DNA from: Rubrobacter_D sp963840835
GTDB lineage: Bacteria; Actinomycetota; Rubrobacteria; Rubrobacterales; Rubrobacteraceae
Assembly (NCBI GenBank): GCA_963840835.1
Contig: CAWJAM010000013.1
Coordinates: 274,303-338,302 of the forward strand
DNA length: 64,000 bases
Direction: 5' to 3'
Numbering within the stretch: the first letter of the stretch is position 1; each line of letters opens with the position of its first letter. Below are positions 1 to 8,339 of this stretch, one piece after another. The notes under the pieces are model-generated. The model saw only the letters and a program-made list of their open reading frames with translations. It was not told the DNA's origin and made no database searches. A program made the position numbers and the translations under genes.

Positions 1-204
1 ATTTGCGCATCGTGCCCTAGTAGCCACTAGCACCCACTTTTCTAAAGAGCCACCGCCCTACGGCCACTCCCACCACGAAGGGGTTAGCTTGCTTTCCTTG
101 CTTTATGTGCGCCGCTCTGCGGCCGCTGTTAGGATGCGCGGGGTAGTGCAGCAAACTAGGAGGGGCACAGAGCTCCCTCGTGCGCAAAGGAGGAGAACCA
201 CACG

Positions 205-612
205 ATGCCTAAGAAGAAGAAGAGGATAGCGATGGTGCTGACGCTGGCGGTGGTGCTCTCGGCGCTTTTGGTGGGCAGCGCCGGCACGGCCTTTGCCCAA
301 CAAGTGATCGGAGGAGCGATCCAGTGCGACACCATCCCCTGCGTTGCCACAGGAGCCCACCAGGTGCTCTTCGAGCGGGTAGGCGACGGGGTGCCAGACA
401 GGATGATCGCCAAAGGAGGCCATGATCACCTCGACGCCCGAGCCTACACAAACGACCGCGACGTGGCCAAGGGTAGCGGCGGCCACGACTTGCTCCGCCT
501 CAATGACGGCGACGCCATGGATGGGGCCATAGGCGGTCCGGGCTACGACACGTGCGTGGTGGACGCCACCGTAGAAGCGGCCGACACCTGCGAGACGGTG
601 GTCATTCGGTAG
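205..612 (+). CDS. Secreted protein with RTX-like Gly/Asp repeats
   Basis: The 135-residue product starts with a Lys-rich n-region (PKKKKR) and a hydrophobic stretch ending in AFA-QQ, a clear Sec signal peptide with cleavage near residue 31. The mature part has several Gly-Gly-His/Pro-x-Asp units (GGHDHLD, GGHDLL, GGPGYDTCVVD) that resemble degenerate calcium-binding RTX nonapeptides, and three or four Cys that could form disulfides outside the cell. A strong AAAGGAGG ribosome site lies 9-10 bases before the ATG. It stands alone. The function is unknown; a small extracellular calcium-binding or structural protein is an inference. Confidence 0.75.
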   Translation: MPKKKKRIAMVLTLAVVLSALLVGSAGTAFAQQVIGGAIQCDTIPCVATGAHQVLFERVGDGVPDRMIAKGGHDHLDARAYTNDRDVAKGSGGHDLLRLNDGDAMDGAIGGPGYDTCVVDATVEAADTCETVVIR

Positions 613-656
613 GGGTGCACAAGGAAGAATCGAGGCTCCCTATTGGCGGAGCCTGA

Positions 657-949
657 CTAGTACGCAGAGGACGCCCGCCGCTCGCACTCCGAGTCCACGT
701 GGTCCCTCTCGCCCGTCAGGAACTTGCGCTCGATCTCGGGCAGCAGCTCGGTCTCGAAGACGGCCTTGGGCACGTCCCTGAGCGCGTGGAACAGCCTGCG
801 GTCTTCGACGTGGCGCTCCAGCTCATCGGCAAAGCGTGCCTCCCGGTCCCGCGCCTCCCGCTTGGTGCGCGGTTGGCCTCGGCCACCTTGAGCGCGGCGC
901 CGCGCTCGAAGTCCCGCCGGGCGCGCGCCAGCGCCTCCGTGTAAGGCAT
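657..949 (-). pseudogene. Frameshifted small acidic/basic helical protein
   Basis: Read on the minus strand, the start MPYTEALARARRDFERGAA continues to about base 865. The sensible reading then moves to another frame (TKREARDREARFADELERH, then FHALRDVPKAVFETELLPEI) and ends at a TAG at 657-659. The two halves together make one roughly 97-residue, charged, helical protein, so a single-base indel has split it. I do not recognise the family. Its start codon sits in the first heptad-repeat element (945-1117), so the element has contributed its 5' end. Confidence 0.45.
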
Positions 950-1117
950 CAGGTTTCAGGCTACAGGCTTCAGGGGGTTGTAGCGTATCCCGAGTTGGCT
1001 TTCCATACCGGGGGTCCGAAATCGCTTCGAAGGCACTGTCAGCGTGCTGAGCATAGAGAACACCGTGCCAGGGAAGAAAGCCTGGCCTGATGCCTGTAAC
1101 CTGATGCCTGATGCCTA
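945..1117. repeat. Heptad-repeat-bounded intergenic element, copy 1
   Basis: The left array (945-974) is four units of a degenerate 7-mer of the type ggcttca/ggctaca. The right array (1084-1117) carries the complementary units gcctgat/gcctgta. The arrays are inverted relative to each other, about 30 bp each, around a roughly 105-bp unique core, so the transcript could fold into a long imperfect hairpin. Other copies: 6013-6162, 8157-8339 and 55236-56059. Confidence 0.7.
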
Positions 1118-1132
1118 TCGAACGGAGGAAAC

Positions 1133-1858
1133 ATGCCGGAAGACAACGTCACGCTGGGAGACAAAGTTACGCTAATCACCGGCGCGAGCCAGGGTCTTGG
1201 TAGAGCGCTCGCGCTGGCGTTCGCTGAGGAGGGCGCGCGGGTCGTGGTGAACGCGCGTAGTGACGAATCCGTGCGTCCGGTCGCCGGGGAAGTAGAAGGT
1301 GCCGGGGCTGAGGTGCTTGCGGTCGCTGCGGACGTGTCTAGAGAGACTGAGGTGGAGAGGCTGGTTCGTGAGACGGTCGAGCGTTTTGGGAGGATAGACG
1401 TGCTCGTCAACAATGCCGGGCTGCTAGGGCCCCGGGTTGGGGTAGAGGATTATCCAGAAGACGAGTGGCGGAGGGTCATCGACGCCAACCTCACGGGGCC
1501 TTATCTCGTTTCGAAGGCGGCGATACCGCACCTGTCCGAGGGCGGCTCCATTATCAACGTCGTTAGCGGGGTCAGCGTCGAGGGCAGGGCCCAGTGGGGA
1601 GCCTACTCGGTCAGCAAGTTCGGGGTGGAGGGGCTCACCCAGATCCTGGCCTCAGAGCTCGCCGAGCGGGGTATCCGCGTGAACGCCGTCGACCCTGGCG
1701 GGATGCGCACGGACATGCGCGCCGCCGCTTACCCGGAGGAGGACCCGCAGACCCGCATAACCCCTGAGGAGAACACCGCCGTCTTCCTTTACCTGGCCTC
1801 TGACGAATCGAAGGGCGTAACGGGAGAGCGCTTCAAGGCGCAAGAGTTCGGACGATGA
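1133..1858 (+). CDS. SDR-family NAD(P)-dependent oxidoreductase
   Basis: This is a classical short-chain dehydrogenase of 241 residues, a normal length. The N-terminal cofactor motif is TGASQGLG (from residue 16), followed by the VLVNNAG motif near residue 90, the catalytic Ser in NVVSGVS and the YSVSK active-site Tyr/Lys pair near residue 157-161. RVNAVDPGGMRTDM follows at the usual place. A GGAGG lies 5 bases before the ATG. It is monocistronic and faces a convergent sortase gene. The substrate cannot be told from sequence. The C-terminus (KAQEFGR) is slightly unusual because the common FVDGG-type ending is absent. Confidence 0.85.
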   Translation: MPEDNVTLGDKVTLITGASQGLGRALALAFAEEGARVVVNARSDESVRPVAGEVEGAGAEVLAVAADVSRETEVERLVRETVERFGRIDVLVNNAGLLGPRVGVEDYPEDEWRRVIDANLTGPYLVSKAAIPHLSEGGSIINVVSGVSVEGRAQWGAYSVSKFGVEGLTQILASELAERGIRVNAVDPGGMRTDMRAAAYPEEDPQTRITPEENTAVFLYLASDESKGVTGERFKAQEFGR

Positions 1859-1867
1859 GGAGGGCCG

Positions 1868-2518
1868 CTAGGCCGCCTGCGTGTCGGTAAGTTCGGACTG
1901 GACTATGAGGCGCTGCTTGTAGTCGGGCAGCGTGCAAGTCTGGAGGGTGAGGATGTTCTTGCCCGCCTTGGCGTCGGTCACGTCGGTATCGGATGGGTTG
2001 ACGACGAAGGTCTTGAAGACCCTGTAGGTGTACTTCGTGCCGTTCGAGTCGGTCACGTAGATCTTGTCCCCGAGGCCTACCTTGTCCAGGTCCCAGAAGG
2101 TAAGCCAGCTCTCGGTGCCAGGGTAACCCAGACGGTGGCCAGCGATGTAGACGTTGGCCTCGCTGTCCCACGGAAAGCCCGTGCCTTCGAGGTGGATGGC
2201 GGCGTTCGTCTTTAGCGTCTCCTCGTCGTTCCCCGCCGTGTAGGGTACGTCGTCGTTCTCGACCCTGGACATGGTGGGGACGGTGAGCTCGAGGGTCTTG
2301 TCCTGGGGACCCGTGCTGCTAGTGTTCTCGTCCGGCGTCGTCTCCAGCTTGGGCACGTTGAAGCCGCCCGGGTTGTCGCTGTTCGTGGCCGTGCTGTCCA
2401 GGCGTCCCGCCAGGAAAAAGGAGGCTATGAGCGCGACGCCGGCGGCTATCATGAGCAGGCTCAACGCCCACGCAACGACGTTTCTCGCCCTGAACCTCTC
2501 AGCAGTGTACTTCTTCAT
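1868..2518 (-). CDS. Class E sortase
   Basis: This is a membrane-anchored transpeptidase that joins secreted proteins to the cell envelope, of the sortase E type common in high-GC Gram-positives. One transmembrane segment (about residues 15-37) is followed by a Thr/Ser/Asp-rich linker and the sortase barrel. The catalytic His is H128 (IAGHRLG), the Cys is C195 (LQTCTLPDYKQR) and the Arg is R203. Length (216 residues) is typical. It stands convergent to the SDR gene. No pilin or LAxTG-type substrate gene is next to it, so its targets are elsewhere. Confidence 0.88.
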   Translation of the reverse strand: MKKYTAERFRARNVVAWALSLLMIAAGVALIASFFLAGRLDSTATNSDNPGGFNVPKLETTPDENTSSTGPQDKTLELTVPTMSRVENDDVPYTAGNDEETLKTNAAIHLEGTGFPWDSEANVYIAGHRLGYPGTESWLTFWDLDKVGLGDKIYVTDSNGTKYTYRVFKTFVVNPSDTDVTDAKAGKNILTLQTCTLPDYKQRLIVQSELTDTQAA

Positions 2519-2543
2519 GATCCCGGGGATTGTAGCATCGAAG

Positions 2544-3437
2544 CTACTCCTTACTCCCTAGAAGCTCTGTGGGCAAATCTTCCCTCGAGCCCCATTCGTT
2601 CCACGAGCCATCGTAGTTGGCCAGCCTCCTGTAACCGAGCCGGTGCAACGCGAAGAGCGGGACCGTGGCGGCGACCCCGCCGTTGCAGTAGGCGACGACG
2701 GGCTCGTCTTTGTCCTCGGGCACTCCGGCCTCCCCGAGCCTCCGCTCGAGCTCCTCGCGGGACCGAAAGGTGCCACCCTCCGGGTCGAAGAGGCTGTCAG
2801 CGTGGAGGTGGACAGCCCCTGGCACGCGCCCCGCCCTGCCCTCCCCCCGCGCCACGGCGCCCGTGTACTGCCCCTCGTCGCGCGCGTCGAGGACGAAGGC
2901 ATCGCCGCCCTCGCTCGCGGCCAGAAGCGTCTCGGCCTCCGTCCGCCAGCGTACTCTGGCCTCGGGGGTGAAGACGGCCGGCTCCGGCTCAGGGACCCTG
3001 GTCGTAGTCGGGCGGCCCTCTGAGGTCCATTTCTTCCAGCCGCCGTCGAGGACAAAGACCCTGTCGTGGCCATAGTAGGTGAGCGCCCACCATAGCCTGG
3101 TCGCGAACTGGCCACCGGCGTGGTCGTAGACGACGACGTGGGTACCTTCGGAGATGCCGAGGGAGCCCATCAGCCCGGCGAAGCGCTCAGGCGGGGCGAC
3201 CTGCGCGGGCACGGGGTCGTCAGGGTCTGTTATGTCGCTCGTCCAATCCACGTATACGGCGCCGGGGACGTGGGCCTCGTCGTACTCCTTGCGGGCCGCG
3301 AGATAATCGGCCCTCTGGCGGCCCCCGCCAAGGTCCGTCTTCTTCACGTAGCCCCTGATGTCTACGACGCGCAGGTTATCGTCCTCCAGGTGGTCGGCGA
3401 GCCAGTCGGTCGTCACGAGGGGATCCCGGTTCTCCAT
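2544..3437 (-). CDS. Thiosulfate/3-mercaptopyruvate sulfurtransferase
   Basis: Two rhodanese domains in tandem transfer sulfane sulfur to cyanide or another thiophile. The first (residues about 5-130) lacks a catalytic Cys. The second ends in the active loop CNGGVAAT with C251, the pattern of the TST/MST group. At 297 residues it is full length. I chose the ATG at 3437 because GAGGAG lies 6-7 bases upstream; an in-frame start at 3503 would lie inside the upstream gene. It begins 4 bases after the CCA-type enzyme ends, so the two are probably co-transcribed. Confidence 0.88.
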   Translation of the reverse strand: MENRDPLVTTDWLADHLEDDNLRVVDIRGYVKKTDLGGGRQRADYLAARKEYDEAHVPGAVYVDWTSDITDPDDPVPAQVAPPERFAGLMGSLGISEGTHVVVYDHAGGQFATRLWWALTYYGHDRVFVLDGGWKKWTSEGRPTTTRVPEPEPAVFTPEARVRWRTEAETLLAASEGGDAFVLDARDEGQYTGAVARGEGRAGRVPGAVHLHADSLFDPEGGTFRSREELERRLGEAGVPEDKDEPVVAYCNGGVAATVPLFALHRLGYRRLANYDGSWNEWGSREDLPTELLGSKE

Positions 3438-3441
3438 ATCG

Positions 3442-4968
3442 TTACTCCTCGAAGATGTCGTGCTCGCGGGCGTAGACCTCTGCCAGGCCGCGGGCCTTGT
3501 CATTATCGTCTTTGCCGAGGCGTCCTTCGACCACCTCGTTCTGAAGGTAGTCTTTGAGGACCTTGATCCAACGCCCAGGGCCCCGGTCGAACTGCTCCAT
3601 AAGGTCGTTGCCGCTGAGGGGGCTCTCCAGCCTCTCCACGGCGTCCTCGGACCTCACCTCGTCCACCCTGCCCTTGAGGCTGCGCCATGACTCCTCGGCG
3701 ACGCGACGCCGGCGCGGCGCGCTCCCCGTGATGTCCGCCCTCGCGAGCCTGAGGAGCATGTCCACGTTCGCGAGCACCCTGTCGCCGCGGGCGAGGTAGG
3801 TGTCCCTGACGAAGCGCCTGACCGCAGCGTCGCTCCAGGGGTCGCGACCCGTAGCGTAGCTCATGGGCCGCATGTGGTTGACGACGAGGTGGGCGACGGC
3901 GTCTATGTCGTCTCTCGGGTAGGCGAGGCGTTTCATCACCCGGCGCGCTATGGCGGCCCCCACGTTCTCGTGGCCGTAGAAGTGGACCTTCTTCGGGATG
4001 GTACGCCCCCCGCAGACTTCGCACTCCCCCTCCTCGGGCGTCTTCCTCGTGCTCTTCGCGCCGCAGTAGGTGCAGCGGTGTTCGTAGACGAGCGTCCTCG
4101 GTTTCCCGATGTCGTGGAAGAAGGCAGCCCTGCGCAGGATGGGGTCGGCCTCGACACTTGAGACCACGATCAAGGTGTGCTCGAAGACGTCCTTGTGGTG
4201 GAACTCGGACTCCTGCTCGACGTCGACCGTCTCCATGAACTCGGGCACCACGTAGGTCATGAGCCCGAGACCAACCAGCGCCCTCACCCCGGACGCTACG
4301 TTATCGGAGATGAGGATCTTCTCGAATTCGTCCCTCTTGCGCTCGGCGGAGATGCTCTGGAGCCAGTGGGCGTTTTCCCTGATAGCCTCTTCCAGGTCCC
4401 GCGTCATCGCGAAGGGCCTCTCAGGGATGCTCAGGGTAGTCTGGAGGCGGACCGCCCGCAGCATCCTCAGGGGGTCGTCGCGCATCCTCTCAAGGGGATC
4501 CCCGACGGCGCGGATGATGCCTGACTCCAGGTCCCGCCTCCCCTCGAACGGGTCTAAAACCTCGCCCGTGAGCGCGTCGGCGGCCACGGCGTTGATGGTG
4601 AAGTCCCTCCTCGCCAAATCCTCCTCCAGGCTCGCCCCGAAGCGCACCTCGGGGTGGCGGCTCCCCCGCGCGTACAGATCGGTCCTGTAGGTCGTGACCT
4701 CGACGAGGTAGCCCCCGACCCTGGCCCCGATCGTCCCGAAGCGCTCTCCGACGGTCCACAGATGCTCCGCCCGCGGCCGGAGGAGGTGTTTGATCTCCTT
4801 CGGATGGGCATCGGTCGTCGCGTCTATGTCCGGGTGCGCCCCACCGAGCAGCCTGTCCCGCACGTACCCGCCGACCAGGTATAACTCGTGCCCGGCCTCC
4901 CTGAACGCCTCACCGAGACGCGAGAGAGGCTCCGGAACCTCCAGCCTCTTTATCTCTGCCACTACCAC
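3442..4968 (-). CDS. CCA-adding-type tRNA nucleotidyltransferase with HD domain
   Basis: The N-terminal polymerase-beta-like head has LVGGYVRDRLLG (residues 31-42) and the metal-binding DID (47-49), followed by the RRDFTINA and RMRDDPLRMLRAVR motifs of class II CCA-adding enzymes and poly(A) polymerases. A C-terminal HD phosphohydrolase domain follows (FFHDIGKP, 283-290). Between this HD motif and the FYGHENVGA motif lies an inserted four-cysteine module, C299-x2-C302 and C316-x2-C319, that looks like a zinc ribbon. Start is a GTG with no clear ribosome site. It probably repairs or builds tRNA 3' CCA ends. The zinc insertion is unusual. Confidence 0.85.
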   Translation of the reverse strand: MVVAEIKRLEVPEPLSRLGEAFREAGHELYLVGGYVRDRLLGGAHPDIDATTDAHPKEIKHLLRPRAEHLWTVGERFGTIGARVGGYLVEVTTYRTDLYARGSRHPEVRFGASLEEDLARRDFTINAVAADALTGEVLDPFEGRRDLESGIIRAVGDPLERMRDDPLRMLRAVRLQTTLSIPERPFAMTRDLEEAIRENAHWLQSISAERKRDEFEKILISDNVASGVRALVGLGLMTYVVPEFMETVDVEQESEFHHKDVFEHTLIVVSSVEADPILRRAAFFHDIGKPRTLVYEHRCTYCGAKSTRKTPEEGECEVCGGRTIPKKVHFYGHENVGAAIARRVMKRLAYPRDDIDAVAHLVVNHMRPMSYATGRDPWSDAAVRRFVRDTYLARGDRVLANVDMLLRLARADITGSAPRRRRVAEESWRSLKGRVDEVRSEDAVERLESPLSGNDLMEQFDRGPGRWIKVLKDYLQNEVVEGRLGKDDNDKARGLAEVYAREHDIFEE

Positions 4969-5009
4969 GTACAGATTCTAGTACCTATGAAGTCTAAGTC
5001 TAGAGAGCG

Positions 5010-5351
5010 CTAGGCGGGGATGGCGGCTTCGCGGGAGGGGAAGATATCGAAGTAGTCCTGGAAGCCGGTCACGGAGAAGATACGTTCGACGGCCTTGGAG
5101 GGGGCGGCGAGGCGGAGGGAGATTCCCTTCTGGTCGAGTGTGTCTTTGGAGCGCATGAGGGATGAGAGGGCCGTGGAATCCATAAACGCGACGTCGTTCA
5201 GATCGACGACGACCGCGCCGACGCTCTCGCTCTCGGCGGCGCGTTCGATCGCGCCCTGGAACTTGGGGGCTGTGTGGAGGTCCATCTCCCCCCGCACCGA
5301 GACGACGGTGTATCCTTCGGTGCGTTCTTCTATGCTGACCGCGAAGTCCGT
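5010..5351 (-). CDS. STAS-domain anti-sigma factor antagonist
   Basis: A single STAS domain covers the whole chain. The phosphorylatable serine lies in FMDSTALSSL, as in SpoIIAA/RsbV, which bind anti-sigma kinases and free a stress sigma factor. The first strand (TDFAVSIEERTEGYTVVSV) lies upstream of any in-frame ATG/GTG except a GTG at 5297 that would cut it off. The domain would be complete from an ACG at 5351, which has AGGAG 9 bases upstream; a GTG at 5361 is in another frame. Either a non-canonical start or a small indel is present. No kinase partner is adjacent. Confidence 0.75.
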   Translation of the reverse strand, partial: TDFAVSIEERTEGYTVVSVRGEMDLHTAPKFQGAIERAAESESVGAVVVDLNDVAFMDSTALSSLMRSKDTLDQKGISLRLAAPSKAVERIFSVTGFQDYFDIFPSREAAIPA

Positions 5352-5473
5352 GCCGGTTCACTCCTCTCTAGAGTCCATGCAAAACGGCCAATGGATCTTA
5401 ACGCAAGTAGTGGGCCCGGTAAACAACGGGCATTGTACGGGCATGCAATGTTTTCTGCTAGTATTCGGGCGTG

Positions 5474-6049
5474 ATGGAAAGGAGAACCATAGAGCGGGTA
5501 GCCGTCTTCGTCGACGGGGCGAACCTCTACCATTCGATCAAGAACTACTACAGGGGCGTCCTGGACTACGCTAGGCTGCTCTCCGCGGCCGTCGGAGAGA
5601 GGAAGCTTCTCAGGGCCACCTTCTACATCGTCGAGAAGCAGGAGACCGATGAGACGCAGGGCACGCCCTCGGCGCGCTCCTTCGTCTACAACCTCAACAA
5701 GTTCGGCTACAAGGTGCGCTCCAAGCCGCTCGTGGTGCACGAGACCCTGACCCCGGACGGGGAGAAGACGGTCTCTCACAAGGGCGACTGGGATATAGGG
5801 GTCGTCGTTGACATGATGCGCCTGGCCTCTCACGCGGACACCTACGTTCTCGTCTCGGGCGACGGCGACTACGTGGACGCCGTCGAGTACCTCCAGAGCG
5901 AGAAGGGCATCCGCGTCGAGGTCATAAGCGCGGCCCAGTGCACCTCCCAGGCCCTCCTCGACGTCTGCGACGCTCACACGGACCTGGCGGATATCCCCGA
6001 CCTGTTCAAGAAGGCATCAGGCATCAGGCTTCAGCAGTCAGCTCAATAG
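5474..6049 (+). CDS. NYN-domain (LabA/DUF88-type) putative ribonuclease
   Basis: This PIN-like fold protein has the acidic metal-site residues expected for NYN nucleases: D14 (VFVDGANLY), the GDWDIGVVVDMM motif and SGDGDYVDAV. It also has a final VEVISAA strand. Such proteins are thought to cut structured RNA. The ATG at 5474 is one codon after a GTG, with AAAGGAG just inside, so the exact start is uncertain. The last dozen residues (KASGIRLQQSAQ) are encoded by the left array of a heptad-repeat element, so the native C-terminus has been replaced or extended by repeat DNA. Confidence 0.8.
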   Translation: MERRTIERVAVFVDGANLYHSIKNYYRGVLDYARLLSAAVGERKLLRATFYIVEKQETDETQGTPSARSFVYNLNKFGYKVRSKPLVVHETLTPDGEKTVSHKGDWDIGVVVDMMRLASHADTYVLVSGDGDYVDAVEYLQSEKGIRVEVISAAQCTSQALLDVCDAHTDLADIPDLFKKASGIRLQQSAQ

Positions 6050-6162
6050 CGTTCTAGCCCGTCGGCGCGCCTCGGGCCTAAAGACCCTCGCGCTAGAGGG
6101 CGCGAGTAACCGCTGTTGGCGACGCTCCGGGACGATTTCCTGAAACCTGTAGCCTGAAGCCT
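6013..6162. repeat. Heptad-repeat-bounded element, copy 2
   Basis: The left array (6013-6041, units ggcatca/ggcttca) overlaps the end of the NYN gene. The right array (6139-6162, units cctgaaa/cctgtag/cctgaag) ends just before the murB stop codon. The core is about 97 bp and resembles copy 1 only in its ends. The element fills the whole gap between two convergent genes. Confidence 0.7.
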
Positions 6163-6169
6163 CGAGAGC

Positions 6170-7063
6170 CTACGGCTCCCCCAGGATCCGCACCTCTGGC
6201 TCCAGTTCGATGCCGAGTTTTTCGCTGACCTTCTGGCGGACTTGGTCTATGAGCTTCAGGGCGTCTTCGGCGGTGCCTCCGCCTAGGTTGACGAGGTAGT
6301 TGGCGTGGACGGGGGAGACTTCGATCTGGCCGACACGCGTGCCTTTGAGGCCGGCCTCCTCTATGACGCGGCCGGGGAAATCTCCGGGGGGACGTTTGAA
6401 GGTGGAGCCGCAGCTCGGTTTGTTCGGGGAGCCGTTCATGCGCTGTGCTCTGAATTCTCTTATGCGGGCCTTCAGTTCTGTCGCGTTGCCGGGGACAAGC
6501 GTATAGCCTGCGCGCAGTACGACCCAGTTTGGGTTCTCGTGCAGGGCACTGTGGCGGTAGGAGAGGTCCAGGTCTCTGTTTCTCATCCTGACTACTTCGT
6601 GGTCTTTGAATACGTCTGCCCAGTCGAGGACCTCGGTCGTCTCGGTACCGTAGGCGCCGGCGTTCATGTAGACGGCGCCGCCTACGGTACCGGGAATTCC
6701 CGTGGCGAATTCAAGGCCGGCGAGGCCGCGTCCGGCGGTGGCGTTGGCGAGCACGGGGTAGAGGACACCGGCGTCGGCGGTGACGAGCGGTCCTTCGACC
6801 TCGACGTTCGTCAGGGATTTCGCGAGCCGGATGGTAAGTCCCCTGATGCCGCCGTCGCGCACGAGCACGTTCGTGCCGCCTCCGAGAACCGTGACGGGGA
6901 TGTCTTGCTCGCGCGCTTTCTCGGCGGCTTCGATCAGCTCTCCTACGCTCTTCGGCTCCAGCAGAGCGTCGGCGGGGCCGCCGATCTTCCAGGCCGTGTA
7001 GCGCTTCAAGGGTTCGTCGAACTTGGCCGAGGGGAAGAGCCGGTGTAGAGTGCTCGCATGCAC
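6170..7063 (-). CDS. murB: UDP-N-acetylmuramate dehydrogenase
   Basis: MurB reduces UDP-GlcNAc-enolpyruvate to UDP-MurNAc with NADPH and FAD in peptidoglycan synthesis. The N-terminal FAD-binding domain has TAWKIGGPAD and VLGGGTNVLVRD. The central FATGIPGTVGGAVYMNAGAYG motif is diagnostic, as is the catalytic NKPSCGSTFKRP segment and the C-terminal SPVHANYLVNLGG. Length is 297 residues, matching the short type II MurB. Start is GTG. It diverges from the sugar-nucleotide pyrophosphorylase gene with 56 bases between, so both may share a promoter region. No other cell-wall genes are adjacent. Confidence 0.95.
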   Translation of the reverse strand: MHASTLHRLFPSAKFDEPLKRYTAWKIGGPADALLEPKSVGELIEAAEKAREQDIPVTVLGGGTNVLVRDGGIRGLTIRLAKSLTNVEVEGPLVTADAGVLYPVLANATAGRGLAGLEFATGIPGTVGGAVYMNAGAYGTETTEVLDWADVFKDHEVVRMRNRDLDLSYRHSALHENPNWVVLRAGYTLVPGNATELKARIREFRAQRMNGSPNKPSCGSTFKRPPGDFPGRVIEEAGLKGTRVGQIEVSPVHANYLVNLGGGTAEDALKLIDQVRQKVSEKLGIELEPEVRILGEP

Positions 7064-7119
7064 GAGAGAGAATATAGAGTACGGATAACGGCTTTGCAGA
7101 CCGGGCGAGGAGGATATCT

Positions 7120-8151
7120 ATGAAAGCGATGGCTCTGGCGGCTGGCAAGGGGACCAGGCTCTTTCCGCTCACCGGTGAGATCCCCAAACCCATGGCCCCC
7201 GTGGTGAACACCCCGATTATCGAGCACATCTTCGACCTGCTGGTGGGCCACGGCATCGAGGAGGTTCGTGTCAACGTCCACTACCTGGCGGACGCCCTTC
7301 TGGATGCCTACGGCGAGGAGTCCAGGGTAAACGGCATGAGGGTGCACCTCGAAAGGGAGGACGAGCTGCTTGGCACGGCCGGGGGCGTGAAGCATCTGGC
7401 CGACAGGTTCGACGACACCTTCGTCGTCGTCTCGGGCGACGCGCTGACAGACGTGAACCTTACGGGGCTGGTGGAGTTTCACAAAGAGAGGGGCGCCCTG
7501 GCCACGATAGCCCTGCGCCGGGTCTACGACACCTCGGAGTTCGGGGTGGTCGACGTGGACGACGAGGGGAACATCCAGGGTTTCCAGGAGAAGCCGAGGC
7601 CCGAGGAGGCCATAAGCACCCTGGCCAACACGGGCATCTACGTCCTGGAGCCACGGGCCCTGGACTACATCCCGGAGGACACCTTCTTCGACTTCGCCGA
7701 GGACGTGTTCCCGAAGCTGCTGGAGAACGGGGAGCTCTTCGCCGGGTATCAGGAGGACTTCTACTGGTCGGATATAGGGACGCTCGAGGCCTACAGGCAG
7801 GCCCAGTACGACGTGCTCTCGGGCAGGGTCGGGGTCAAGATACCAGGCGAGAAGCGCGGCGAGGGGCTGTGGGTCGGGGAAGACGCCCAGATACACCCCT
7901 CGGCGGAGATAAAGGGTCACGTCCTGGTAGGCAGGGACGCCGTGGTCGGGCGCGGCGTCAAGCTGTTGGACGACGTGACCATCGGAACCGATTGCTGGGT
8001 CAGGCCCAACGCCACGATCAAACGCAGCATCCTGCTCCCCGGCGCGAGCGTGGGCGACGGAGCGTATCTAGAAGATTGCATCGTCGGCCACCACTACGAC
8101 GTGCGTCCCAGGGAGACCATAAGGGGCGGCGCCCTCATCAGCCGCGCGTGA
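7120..8151 (+). CDS. Sugar-1-phosphate nucleotidylyltransferase
   Basis: The N-terminal NTP-transferase domain has LAAGKGTRLFPLTGEIPKP, the signature of NDP-sugar pyrophosphorylases, with VVSGDALTD and the NTGIYVLEP strand. A C-terminal left-handed beta-helix of hexapeptide repeats starts near residue 255 (IHPSAEIKGHVLVGRDAVVG) and probably binds or senses a ligand and drives oligomer formation. The 343-residue architecture fits mannose-1-phosphate guanylyltransferase or glucose-1-phosphate thymidylyltransferase; the substrate cannot be fixed. An AGGAGG lies 5-6 bases before the ATG. It supplies activated sugar for envelope or glycan synthesis. Confidence 0.88.
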   Translation: MKAMALAAGKGTRLFPLTGEIPKPMAPVVNTPIIEHIFDLLVGHGIEEVRVNVHYLADALLDAYGEESRVNGMRVHLEREDELLGTAGGVKHLADRFDDTFVVVSGDALTDVNLTGLVEFHKERGALATIALRRVYDTSEFGVVDVDDEGNIQGFQEKPRPEEAISTLANTGIYVLEPRALDYIPEDTFFDFAEDVFPKLLENGELFAGYQEDFYWSDIGTLEAYRQAQYDVLSGRVGVKIPGEKRGEGLWVGEDAQIHPSAEIKGHVLVGRDAVVGRGVKLLDDVTIGTDCWVRPNATIKRSILLPGASVGDGAYLEDCIVGHHYDVRPRETIRGGALISRA

Positions 8152-8156
8152 ATGGA

Positions 8157-8339
8157 GGCTACAGGCATCAGGCTTCAAGCTTCAGGTGTCAGCCGTCGGA
8201 CTTCTCGGAGGGAGGTTCGAAACCATAGTTTCGAATTTAGACGGGGGTGGTTGCGAGACCTTACCGCGTAGTCGGAGGCTATCGGCGAAACCGGATACGC
8301 CAAGCAGACCTGAAGCCTGTAGCCTGAAACCTGTAGCCT
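8157..8339. repeat. Heptad-repeat-bounded element, copy 3
   Basis: The left array 8157-8192 (ggctaca, ggcatca, ggcttca) begins 5 bases after the pyrophosphorylase stop. The right array 8308-8339 (cctgaag, cctgtag, cctgaaa, cctgtag) overlaps the stop of the response-regulator gene. The core is about 115 bp. Like copy 2 it fills a gap between convergent genes. Confidence 0.7.
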
